Below, piece by piece: positions 1 through 11,100 of a DNA stretch of 64,000 nt; positions within the stretch are counted from its first letter, which is position 1, and every line of letters starts with the position of its first letter. The DNA is from Pyropia yezoensis (taxonomy: Eukaryota; Rhodophyta; Bangiophyceae; Bangiales; Bangiaceae). The translations under genes were made by a program, and so were the position numbers. Location: contig CM020619.1 in NCBI GenBank assembly GCA_009829735.1, positions 16,249,816 to 16,313,815 on the forward strand. Direction: 5' to 3'. The notes under the pieces were generated by a model that made no database searches, was not told the origin of the DNA, and saw only the letters and a list, made by a program, of their open reading frames with translations.

Positions 1-2222
1 TGTGGTCGCGCACGGTGAGCCCGCCCCGGCCGCGTGGGCGTGACAGCGCCCCTCCCCTCTCGTCTCGACATGTTAGTGAGGAGCATGTGTTCCCGCAAGT
101 CACTGGGTTACTCTGTTCCCTTTCCGGTTTTTTGAGACATGCTTCGCAGCGCAGTGCTACAAGCTTGAAGGAGACCGCACGCTTGCGTCGTCAGTTGCCT
201 CCTCTCTTGCGCAGTCTCACGGTGCCTCTCTTCAACAGACGGCGGGAGGAAGGAGAGAGGCGTACATACAGTACAGTCCGGTACCTGTGCTGTTGGGGCG
301 AGGGTCTGGCGGCAAAAGCCGCTTTGCCTTGGCATCGGCGCGTAGGTGCTGCACGTGTCACGATTCGTCCAGAGAGACGATCCCTCGATTTCAACGCAAG
401 AAACGGCCCACAAGTAGAACAATACTTTTCTCATACAGTACGTGAGAGCCATTTGCGGGATCCGGGTCCCGATCTGCGCACGCGGCATACGTGGCGTTTC
501 ACGTTAAACATAATTCTTCCGACAAATGGGTTCCTTTTCTTACTCTCGAGGGATTCAGCGTGGAGTTTCTACAACAAACACAGTCGGGCGGTCGCAACGG
601 GACGAGCGGTCGTGTCAGTCTGTTGCCGGCCGGATCAGCGATGGTCTGGCAACTCGGTCGGGGAACGAAAGGGAGGGAGGGGGTTGGCCTAGATACCACC
701 TACCTACGGCGCCACGCGCAGCGCCGGGTGTCTCGCCACCGTCCCTCCTCCCGCCGTTGCCCCGGCCGCCCCTCCACGGCCGTGGCCGCCGCGGCCCAGA
801 CCTCTGCGCTGACAAATGCGGTTGCCAGTGTGGTGACGCCGCACGCCCCGCCCCCACCGGATGGGCCGGGTGAGGCGGGGGGGGGGGGGGGGGGGGTGGG
901 AGTGGGGGGGGGGGGCGGTCGGCCAGCCGACACTCCCAATGACCGCGGCGGCTGGTGCCGACGGCAAGGGGGGGGGGGGGGGTGTGGGGGAAGTTGGCAG
1001 CCGACGGGCAAGGCAGGCCGCCCTCGCCGTGGCCGCCCGCCCCCCCGCCGCCGCCGCCGGTGCTGCCCCGCCTGTGAGCCCCGTCTGGCAGCGGCGGCCC
1101 CCCCCCCCCCCCCCCCCCTAACGCCACGCTTGCTGCCCAGAGGGTGGATGGACACACTGGCAGCGCGGCCGTGGCGTTGCCGCCCCTGCTTGCAGGCGCA
1201 GCCCACCCTGTAGGGGGGGCTGGTGGTGGGCGCTTGGGTGGGTGGGGGGGGTGGGAGGGAACGGAGGTAGGCTAGGACGGCCTGCCTGGTTTGGGTTGAG
1301 GGGGGGGGGGTGGGGTGTGGGGGGGGGGGTGGCGGGGTGAGCGCACCCGCCCTGGCCACAGCAGCGTGCGCCAAGCGGGAGGGGGGGGGGCAGGGGGGGG
1401 GGGGGGAGGGGAGCGCCAGTGCCACCCGCGTGGGGGGCTTGGGCGTGGCGGCGGGCGGGCGGGCGTTTGGCGGGGGGGGGGGGTGGGGGGGGGGGGGGGG
1501 ACGGACCGGCAGCGGTAGCGGCGGCGCCTGGACTTTTTTGAGCTTCTTGGCTTGTGGTCACGCTTGGAGGGGGGGGGGGGGGGGTAGGGGGGGGGGGGCG
1601 AGGAGGAGGGCGCGGCGACCGAGCGCGACCAGCGGCGGCGGGTGTCGGGTGAGGGGGGACGGGAGCCGCCGAGAGGGAGGGGGGGGGGTGGGGGGGGGGG
1701 GGGCTGCCGTTGCGGATGGGGGGCGATGCGGGCCAGGGATGAAGGGGGAACGAGGGCGACCGGGAGGAGGAGGGGGGGGGGGTGGGGAGGGGGGGTTGGC
1801 AGCCGGGACGCCCGTCCTCTTCCCCTCCAGTGGTGGGGTTTTACCTACTTGTTTTGTTGCCGTGGCGGCCAGAGGTAGAGGCGCCGGGGGGAGCGGGGGG
1901 GACGCCCCAGACGCCGCCTCCCGCGCCTGCTGGCCAGCCAGCCGCGGTGCCCCGCGTCCCGGCCAGCGGCCTTGCCTTTCCCCGGGTGCCCCCCCTTCCC
2001 CTCCCCCCCCCCCCCCCCCGCCCTCGTCGCCGGCGGACCGACGCTCCCTCCTTTTGTTGTCTCCCCCCGCCTCTGTCTGGCCGCGCCTGGCAAAGGGCGA
2101 CACCCCACAGCTGCGCTGTCTGACCGCCGTCACTCCGTCGACGGCGTGGGGGCACCTTGCGCCCGCGCTCCCCCCCCGACCGTGCCCTGCGCTCCCATCC
2201 CGACGTTGCTCCGTCCCCTGCG

Positions 2223-2258
<36 letters not shown>

Positions 2259-2330
2259 TGGTGGCCGCTGTTGGTGGCGTGGGTGGACGTCTTTTTTGAG
2301 TGGGGGTAGCGCGTGGTGGGGCTGTCGCCC
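1..2330. other. Intergenic region without supportable gene; poly-G/poly-C rich
   Basis: About 1-620 has balanced base composition and several short open frames on both strands, none of which I recognise. From about 850 onward the sequence is dominated by G and C tracts, ending in a run of 35 C at 2223-2257. Long open frames here consist only of Gly, Pro, Arg and Ala and exist because of the composition. The stretch probably holds the 5' flank of the RING-finger gene that starts at 2331, but no promoter element stands out. Confidence 0.6.
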
Positions 2331-2358
2331 ATGGACGGGGGTGCCGGCTCGACAAGGA

Positions 2359-2391
<33 letters not shown>

Positions 2392-5300
2392 GCGCGGCCG
2401 CCCGCCAGACCGCCGCCGGGTGGCCCCTCTCCCCGTCCCTGTCGGTGGTGTCGCTGGAGGGTGCCAGCGAGGATGGGGGCGGCGCCGCTCACCGGCGGCG
2501 GCGGCGGCGGCGGCGGGGGGGCGACGCCGACGAGCAAGCGTGGGGGGCGGCGGCCGGCGACGGCGACGGCAGCGGCGGTGGGCACCCGTCGCCTGGCGGC
2601 ACGACTGCTGCGCCCGGCCGGGGGGGGGGGGGCGACGGCGGGGGGGAGGGCAGCGTCGGCAGCACCCGCAGTCAAGACAGCTTGCTGACCGTCGAGGGCG
2701 GGGGTGGGGGCGGGAGCGGGCGAGGCAGCGGCAGCCGCCGTGGTCGCAACAGCGGTAGCGGCAGCAGCAGCAGCAGCGGGGACGGCAGTGGCAACGACAA
2801 TGGCGACGAGGGGGCTTCGTCTGGGTCTGACCGCCGCTCTGCTTTGCCGCTGCCGCCGCCGCCACGGCGGGCCCCGCCGCCTGCGGCGGCCTCCCTCTTT
2901 GACCTGACGCCGACCCTCTTTTCCCTCCCCGAGGGGCCGCCTCTGCCGCTGGGCGGCGGCGCCGTGGGAGCGACAGCAGGTGCGCCGGGTGGCGCCGGCG
3001 GGGGCACCCCGTACGCGGCGGAGCTCGCGGCGGCAGAGGAGGCATCGGCAGTGGCAACGGCTGACTTTCTCGCCGCCGCGACCGCCACACCGGTTGCGGG
3101 CGCCGTCGCCGCGGATACGCGGCACAACAACCGGCGGCGGGCGGCGGCGGCGCCGCTCCTCTCTCGGCTGGCGTCTGTCTTTCGACGCCGACCGCGGGCG
3201 TCCACCGTGGTGCACCTGCCGCCGCCGCCGCCGCCGCCACCGCCGCCGCCGTTGTCACCCCGGCGGGCGCGGGCCGGGCCTGGCCGCGGCCCGTTTCGGT
3301 CCCGTGACGGAAGGGTGAGCGGCGGCGGCGGCGGCGGCAGCGCTGATGCAGTGGGGGGGGCAGGCCACCCCGCCCGCGGCTACGACGCCCGCTTCTCTGT
3401 TGGGGTGGTGGAGAGCGCGGACCGTGCTGCCGTCACAGTCGGCCCCGCCGGCCGCGCGTACGTGTATGGGGACTACACGGAGCAGGTGCCTGCGGCGGCG
3501 ATGCCGTGGGTGGATGGGGGCCTCCGCGGCCGAGGCGGTGAGGCCGACGCTCACGCCGCTGACGGGCCGGACACGCCACCCGCGGCGGCTGCGCAGCTCC
3601 CGCCCCCGGTCGCTGCCCCCCGCCGCCGACGGAACCACCGCAGCGACACGGGGGTGCTTCACCCAGCACGGGGAGCAGCGGAAGACGCGAGCCGTGGCCG
3701 CCGTGCGCCGGGTGATGGGGCGCATGGCGACGGGGGCAGCGACGGGAGCAGCGGCACTGTGGCGGACCCTCGGCTGCCGCGAGCGGCTGTCGTTGACGGG
3801 GAGCACGGCAGCAGCGGCGACAGTGGCGACAGTGGCGATGCCGCCGCCGCCCACGCTGCGGCCGAGGACCGGATACTGGACGGTAGGGTCGGCAGCGCCA
3901 GCTGGGACGAGGCTGTCGACGCCCTCGGTGGGTGGGCGGCGCCGGGGTGGGCGCCCCCCCACTGGGCGGGGCGCACCCCCCCGGCGCAGGCGCGGCCGTC
4001 CTTGCCCCATGACAGTGGGGACGGCAGCGGTAGCGTCGACGGCGGTGCCGCGCGACCGCTGCGGTGGCCGAGGCGGCTGGTCGCCCGCTGTCGGCGCCGC
4101 CGCCATCGTCACGCCGTCTCGTCGACGGGCGGCTCTACGTACGATTCGGTGGGGGGCCAGTTTTGGACCGTCGATGCGATGGGCAGCTCCCTGCACGGCT
4201 CCCCGTCACCGGGTGCCACGGGCGGCGGCGACGGTGACGGCGACGACGGCGGCGGCGGCGGTGACGGCGGCGCGCCGCGTGTGCGGGCAGTCCTAATCGA
4301 GGAGCTGGACGTGGTGGCGCCGCTGGCTGTGGCGCGCCTCACGCGCGAGCAGCCCGCAGAAGGGGGAGGGCGCGGCTTGCCGTGGGCGCCCCCTGCGGCG
4401 CCCGTTGGGGGATGGGGGACTGGGGGGGGGAGCGGCGGCGGCGGTGGTGTGGATGGCGACACGCCGAGTGCCGCGGTGGTGGGGTCTACCACCGCGGCCA
4501 GCAGTGGCGCGGCAGTCTCTTGGCGGGGCAGCTGGGATAGCAGCTGGGGCGGGCCTGCGGCGACCTCTGGGGCGGCGCTGCGTGTCGCTGGCGCAGCGGC
4601 TGCGGCAGCAGCGCCAACAACCCTCCCAACACGGCACGTGTGTCAGTTTCGGTCCGTCTCGCCCTTGTGCACGACGCCTGGATGTGGCACCCTTCGCATC
4701 CTGCGGCTTCACCCTGCGGCGGGGGCGGCCACGGCCCCTGCCGACGGTGGTGGTGGCGGCGGCGGCGGCGGCAGTTTGCTTCGTCCCCCCCCCCTCCCCC
4801 CCGCTGACGCCAGCCGGACGGCCGTGACGTGCACGGTCTGCCTCGACGACCTACGAGCTGGGGAGTGGATACGTCGCCTCCACTGTGATCACGTGTACCA
4901 TGCGGCGTGCATCGAGGCGTGGACCCGGCGGTCCACCGACTGCCCCATCTGCCGCGCCGACGTGGCGGCGGGGCCCGTTTGGTCCACCGCCGTCGCGGGC
5001 GATGGGCCTGATGACGACGACGCCCCGCCGCCGCCACCCCTACCCGCGCGGTATGGTGCGACGGTGGCGACGGCGGCGACGGCGGCTGCGAGGGGCGGGG
5101 CGGGAGGGTGGGAGTGGGGGGCGGGCCCCGGGGCGGGGGACGGGGGGGCCGCCCCTGGTGGTGGTGCTGGTGGTGGCGCCGCCGTCGGCGGCATTGGCTG
5201 GTCGGGCTGGCGGACGGGCACGGAGACGGGCGTGCCGCCGCTGGAGCGGCCGGCGCCGTCGGCCGCGGGCGCGGCGGGGGCGCCAGCCACGGGCGCCCGT

Positions 5301-5453
5301 GCCGTGTCGGCGCGGACGGCGGTGCTGGGGGGGGGCGCGTGGCCTCGGGGGCGAGGGGCTGCCGCTGGGGGGGTGGTGGGCGTCCCCGTTGAAGTGGCCG
5401 AGGAGGGGGGGGGGGGCGGGCGCCGCCGTCTCCGCTGGGGCGCCGCCGCGTGA
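2331..5453 (+). CDS. RING-H2 finger protein, probable E3 ubiquitin ligase
   Basis: Single-exon frame of about 1040 residues. Residues about 1-825 are low complexity (Gly, Ala, Pro, Ser, Asp runs) with no recognisable domain. At residue 834 a clear RING-H2 finger begins: C-x2-C-x14-C-x1-H-x2-H-x2-C-x10-C-x2-C, with the typical CTVCLDDL start, the HVYHAACIEAW core and CPICRADV end. All eight zinc ligands are present, so E2 binding and ligase activity are likely; the substrate is unknown. No transmembrane segment is obvious. I chose the ATG at 2331; an in-frame GTG lies 18 bases upstream. The tail after the finger (about 160 residues) is again Gly/Ala rich. Many plant and algal RING-H2 proteins share only the finger, so no ortholog is named. 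The disordered N-terminus is far longer than usual for the family. Confidence 0.8.
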
Positions 5454-5969
5454 GACGGCGGCTGTTTTTGTCGCTAAAGGAGGGGCAGGGGGGGGAGGGT
5501 AGGGACTGGAGGGACTGGCGGGCGAGACGGCCGCCAGCGCCGCGCCGCCCACGGCCTTGCGTCACCGCTTTCTGGGGGGCGCGGCAAAGGACGCGCCCGT
5601 CTGGACGGGCGGGATTGGCAGGGGGTGGGGGCATCACGGAAAGCCATTGCAATCGAGCCACACAGGAACCTGACCTGACCGACAGACACACCCCCCAGGG
5701 AAAGCGCAAGAACAACGTCAATCGACGAAGGTCAATGGGTTCCATCGCTGGCTGTGACAATGACCATGATGGGCGACGTGCGTAGGAAGCGGGGAGCTGG
5801 TCCACGCACTTACATTTGGTCAGGCAGGTACGGACGTGGGCGCGCTGCTGGTGTTGTACGGGACGTGTTTGGGCCCACCCGGAAGGTACCCCCGACAAAG
5901 GCGGGGATGGTTTGTCATGCGCGCCGCCCCCCCCTCCTCCCCCCCCCCCCCGCACCCCCCCCCCCCCCC
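5454..5969. other. Intergenic spacer
   Basis: Sits between the RING gene 3' end and the 3' end of the decayed hydrolase on the other strand, so it should contain two convergent 3' ends. A C-rich block lies at about 5928-5970. I see no gene and no repeat with another part of the window. Confidence 0.6.
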
Positions 5970-7025
5970 TCATCGACGCCACCCCCTGCAAGCTGTGCCC
6001 ACCTGGGTCTTGTGCGTCTGCTTTGACTGCCGCGTGCTTGCGCCGTACTGGCCGCGCGTGCGTGGCTGGCTGGCCGCCGGCAGGGTCAGCTTGGGACGAC
6101 CGCCCCATTGGCGCTGGAGCTCCGTGTAGGCGGGGCGGCAGCGGCGGTCCGCGTCGACCAGCCCAAACCACGCCTCGTTGAACTCAGTGCCGCCCGGCTG
6201 GTGGGACCGCTCCTTGCCCTCCCCCGCCTTCCACCACTCGTCACACCACTCAATCACAAACCGCCCCCCGGCAACGTACCCCCGCGGGGCGCCGGCGGTG
6301 CGGGCGTGGAGCTCCCCCGCAACGGCGGCGACGGTGGCCGCCTGCGCGCGGCGGCCCGCCGCCGGTGTGGTGGCGTGGTACGCGTCCCTGCCGTACTCGC
6401 CAAGGAAGAGGGGCACCCGCCCCAGGATACCCCGGTAGTGGTCGAGGATACGACTGGAGTCCTGTTCCCGGTACAGGGTAACCCCCCTACAGGTCCACCC
6501 GCGGCACGGCGCGGACGGTGGCGGCGAGGTCGGCCGGCGAATCGCTCCGAATGGACGCCACCGGCCGTGTCGGGTCGGCCGCGTTGGCCAGCCCCGCGGC
6601 CTCGTTGAGCCGCTCCCGCGCCGCCGCTGCCGACAGGCGCGCCCGCCCGAGTACAGGCGGTTGATGTTCCACTCGTTGCCCAGCACCTACACGGCGACGG
6701 CCGGATGGTCCCGCACCGCCGCCACTTTAGCGCTCACCCGCGACACGCCCTGCCCCCCATACGTGTAGACAGAGGTAAAGACGTAGATGCCGGCGTCGTG
6801 CAGCTGGTCAAGGACGCCCCCGTCGGCCAGCGCCCGGTACGTCCGCACCGCGTTGATGCCCGCCGCGGCTATGAGCGGGATGTCCTTCACCGCGGCGCCC
6901 ACAAAGTTCCACGTGCTCCTGCGTCGCGCCCTTGGGCACCGGATTCCAGTTGACGCCGCGGATGGGGAAGGGCCTCCGGTCAGCCACAACGGCCCGTCCG
7001 TGACGGTACACGCAGACTTGGCCAT
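5970..7025 (-). pseudogene. Glycoside hydrolase family 2-like (TIM barrel) pseudogene
   Basis: Fragments of one hydrolase can be read on the minus strand, but in changing frames. From a possible ATG at 7025 one reads VTDGPLWLTGG; the next conserved piece, PFPIRGVNWNPVPKGAT, is in another frame; DIPLIAAAGINAVRTY is back in the first frame. A TAG at 6687-6689 then interrupts the barrel just before VLGNEWNINRLYSG, where a Trp codon is expected. A further excursion covers about 6490-6670, after which FLGEYGRDAY and FVIEWCDEWWKAG follow. GNEWN is the expected acid/base region and GEYG the expected nucleophile region of the GH2/clan-A type. At least four frame changes plus a nonsense codon, none at a long homopolymer, point to real decay. 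The family assignment is from motif memory; the substrate (beta-glucan or beta-galactoside) is unknown. Confidence 0.7.
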
Positions 7026-8194
7026 GGCCACCGGTCCGCAGAAGGTCAAGCTGCAAGCGGCGTCAGCAGCGGCAGAGCACACGGCGGCAGCGGCAGTGGG
7101 GGGGAGGGGGGGGACGGGGGAGTGGACCGCCGTCCCAAGCCACGACCACACCCCGCTCGGGGCCAAGGGGGTCAAGCCGTGACGTGCCCCACCGCCGGGT
7201 GCAAGCGCGGCGTCAGGAGGGCTATAGGACGGGCGGTGTGCCACCCACGGGGGGGGGGTGTCCGCGCAGGTGGGAGGGTCGGGGAAGCACCCACGGCTGA
7301 GGGGGGCCGAGGAGGGAGAGAAGGTGGGGGGGGTGAGGGATGGGGTTTGACACTGAACTGCCCACAGCCGGATGCGGCGGCAAGCGGCGAGTGAGGGGGG
7401 GGGGGCGGGGGGGGGGCACGGATGTATGTATGTACTGTACGCACCAGCCGCTGGAGGCCGCCGTCGCACCGACGGCGGTGACCGGCGGCAACTGTAGTAG
7501 CTCCGCCCCCGTCAGCGACCGCCGCGCGCAGGGGCTGCCGCACCCCCTCACGGCGGGGCGAGCGCCCCATGGCACGCCACGGCGGGGCGCCCGGCCGGCC
7601 GCCCCCACGCGGGGGCGCACCAGCAGGGACGGTGCGGGTGGGCGGACAGGGACGGGGGCGCGGCACGCGTGCGCGCAGGACGCGGCGATCCTGCGCAGAC
7701 GACCGGCGTCCTCGTCAGATGAAGCGCCCGCGAGCGGCTGTTCAGTACATACAATCCATGTCCATAGTACGTACTGTACTGTACTGAACTGTGCGCAGCT
7801 GCGCACAGTTCTGCAGCCAACAAGTGGGGCACACAGCCCTTGACCGTGAGGTAAAAAAAAAAAGGGCTCTTTCCAGACATGCGGCTCCAGAGGGACTTCC
7901 AGCGAGGAGAGCGCCCCCAGCAGGGACACCCCCTTTCCCCGACTGCTGCCTGCCGCAATAAAAAAAAGCCCATTGAAAGGTCATTGTAGGCACATACAGT
8001 ACATACTGGTACAGAGCCCCACCCCCCGTGGTGCTCCTCCGTGCTCTGCTGGGCCGTCTGAGCGGCGGGCGTCGCCGCCGCAGCCGCCAGCCGCCTCGTC
8101 CCAACCCCCCGCCTTCATCCCGCCGCAGGCGACTGGCGGAAAGACGCTGCCGATCGCCCCGCCCCCCCCCCCATATCGCCCCCTGGGGCCACCA
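7026..8194. other. Intergenic region between pullulanase 3' end and hydrolase relic
   Basis: G-rich blocks at about 7095-7120, 7240-7345 and 7395-7417. Between 7421 and 8010 the sequence is less biased and holds several TACATACA / TGTATGTA motifs, GTACTGTACT repeats, a 26-bp perfect palindrome and an A-run at 7854-7863. No coding region is supportable. The pullulanase 3' UTR should lie at its right end. Confidence 0.6.
7786..7811. repeat. 26-bp perfect palindrome
   Basis: The left arm GAACTGTGCGCAG is followed directly by its exact reverse complement with no loop. It follows a short GTACTGTACTGTACT tract. It lies between two genes on the minus strand. Function is unknown; a dyad binding site or a cruciform-prone site are possibilities. 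Confidence 0.85.
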
Positions 8195-11100
8195 TCAGCA
8201 GGGGCGCGGCGGGCAGGCGGCGGCGGCCGCTCCCGCACCGCCCCCCCCCCCTCCACCCGCCGCACAGGCCAAAAAGGCACGCCGCGCCCGCGCGTTGGCC
8301 GCCATCGCCGCCGCCTCCTCCACCCCCCGCACAGAGGCGAGGCCCACCGCGTACCGGGACACCGGGTCCCCGTCGGTCGGCACCACCCCCGGGTCCGAGA
8401 CGGCGGCCAGGCGGTCGGCAGCGGCGGCGGCTGCCGCCTCTGTCGGGGAGGAGCGGCGGAGGACGGCGGCGGCAGTCGGCCCCACCGACACGGCCCCCCG
8501 CAACGGCGGGCCGGCGGGGGCGGCGCCGGCGCGGCGGCCGTCCACGAGGGGGGTGAAGAGCTGCCCGGAAGCGGCCTCGGGGAGGGGAAAGAGGACGGCG
8601 GCGCGGGTGGGGTTAAGGAGCACCACCACCGCCGTCCACCGGGCAGCCTCCTCTGCAACGTCGGCGGGGGGGGGGGGGGGTTGGCGGCAGTCGAGGCGCC
8701 GCCGCCGCCGCCGCCGCCGGCACAGGCCACCACATCCGCCGCGCACCCGTTGATGCGGTAGGCAATGCAGCCGGCCGGGACGGGGATGCCCATCGTTTCG
8801 AAAAAGAGCAGCCGCTCCCGCACCAGCGCCGCCGTCGGGAGGGCAAATACCTCTGGGTGCGCCCGCCGCAGCGCCACCAGCCCCGCCACGTAGCGCACGG
8901 CGGGGCCGTGGCGCGCCTTGGCCGCCCACCGGACGGCGTTGACCGTGTCGGGGGAGGCGTACGAGTTGTGGTGGCCCCCCTTGGTGCGGAAGAACTCCTG
9001 CCCCAGCTGCAGGAACGGCACCCCCTGAGACGTGAGGAGGATGGCCGTGGCCAGTGCCGCGCAGCGGCGGAGGAGGGCGGGCACACTAGCGGCATCGGCG
9101 GCAGCCACCGCCACTGTCGCTGCCGCGGCGGCGTCGGCGGCGGCGGTGGCGACCGCCGCCGCCGCCTCGGCCGTCATGCCCGCCGTGGAGGGGGCGGGGG
9201 CCAGCATTGTTGCCGCCGCTGCCGCCCCTGTGGGCACCTCCTGCGGGGGCACAGCGTCTGCGTCGTCATCCTTGCCGCCCCCCCGGTAAATCTCCCACAG
9301 CTGGTCATAGAGCGTGCGGTTGTCGTGGCACTCGACATAGTTGATGACCTCGGTCGGGCTGTCGGCAAAGTCGTCGATGGACCCCATGATGCCCCGCTTC
9401 ACCGCATCCCCCGCCACCGCGTCGAGCACAAAGCAGCCACCGGCGTGGAAAGGGGAACCCCGGAGGGCGTCCCGGAGGGTGTCGTTGAAAACGCCAAACC
9501 CACGGCCCCGCTGGGCGCCCTTGTACGTCGGCACCACTGGCGTGATGCCCCCCGTCCACGGCTCCCCATACATCACCATCTGCTCGTCAATGGCCTTGAG
9601 CGCAGCAGACGCGGCGGTGAGAGTGGGGACATCCATCAGGCCCATCAGGTCAAAGCGGAAGCCGTCCATCCCAAACTCCGTCGCCCAGTAGCGGAGGCAG
9701 TCGAGGATGAACTTGCGGACCATGGGCGCCTCACTCCGCACTTCATTCCCGCAACCGCTGCCGTTAGAGTAACAGGAGCCGCAGGTGGGGGTGCCGTCGG
9801 GTGTTTTCGCACACGTCCGGTGGCCCGACGAGGACAGGGGCGTGTTGCCACAGGTGCGATAGTAGTAGCGGGGGGCGAGGCCGTTGAAGGAGAAGCGGGC
9901 GTCCACGTTGCCCTCATCCGGATCCTCTGCCGTGTGGTTGAATACCACATCCAAGATTACCCGCAGGCCAGCAGTGTGGAGGGCTGACACCAGCGCCTTC
10001 AGCTCCGCCACCCGCGACGAGTCGGCCCGGGAGCCCGACGCGTACCAGCCGTCGGGTGAAAAGAAGTGGCAGGGCATGTACCCCCACGCGTACTCCCCAG
10101 CACCCTCATCTTCATTATTGTCAAAGTCCTGCAGCGGTAGCAGCTGCACGGCCGTGGCACCCATCTCCACGAGGTGCGTCAGCGCCGTTGTCACCGGCGG
10201 CGACGGCGACCGGGAGCCCCCGTCCCCAGCGGCGGCGGGAGGAGCGGCGACGACGTCGGCCGCCGCCGACACGTCCACCATCCCACGGTCGTCGGCGGCA
10301 AACGGGGCGCCCTCCGCCAGCACCGTCCCCGGCTGGGTGAGGCCCAGGTACTTGCCCCGGTGGTCCTGCACACCTCCCGCCGGGTCCACCGTCGCGTCCC
10401 GCAGGTGGAGTTCCCAAATCACCGTCGCCTCGGCGGTGGCAGCGGGCGGGCGGGGCGCCACGGTCGCCACCACCGCTGGGTCGGTCGGCCCCATGATGAG
10501 CCCCCTGCCCGTGTGGTGGGTCACGCACCGGGCGTAAGGATCAATCACCTCAACACCAGGGAATAAGAGGGTGTCTGCCCCCGTAGCGAGGAGCTTGTAG
10601 TAGGCGCCCCCCAGGCAGGATGGCACAACAGCCTTCCAACAGCCCTCAGGGATGCGCCGCATGGGCACATCTCGCCGCCCAACATCCCCCTGTGGCTCAT
10701 CGTAGAGCACGACTGCCACGCCGTCGGCAGTGGGGGCAAAGACCCGAAAGGTCGTGTCATCGGCAGTGCAGATGCAGCCCATGGTTCCTGGGTAGAGGTA
10801 GGCGTCCGCATCCGCGTGGGTGCGCCACCCCAGCTGCGCCGGCAGGACGCCCGGGGCGACGACCACCACCTCTTCCACAAGGTAGTCTTCGTGAAAGCCC
10901 CGCCCATCGCCCACAGCCTCTGACAGGCGGAGGACCATGGTGGTGGGGGACGGCCGCTCGTAAGTCACCCACGGGAGCTCCACACCCCCCTTGCCCCCGT
11001 CGGGGGCACGATGGTGGAGGGTGAGGCGGGGGCGGGTGAACGGGGAGGTAGTGGGGTCCCACGGTGCCGCCGGTGCGTCGCCGGCCAGCCACTCGAGGGG

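Noticed and set aside
1558-3258. 566-codon minus-strand frame opposite the RING gene start
   Set aside because: It consists of Pro/Arg/Ala runs mirroring the plus-strand Gly/Ala codons and has no domain; the RING finger shows the plus strand is coding.
4486-6171. 561-codon minus-strand frame across the RING gene
   Set aside because: Mirror of a real gene; Pro/Arg/His-rich, no recognisable motif.
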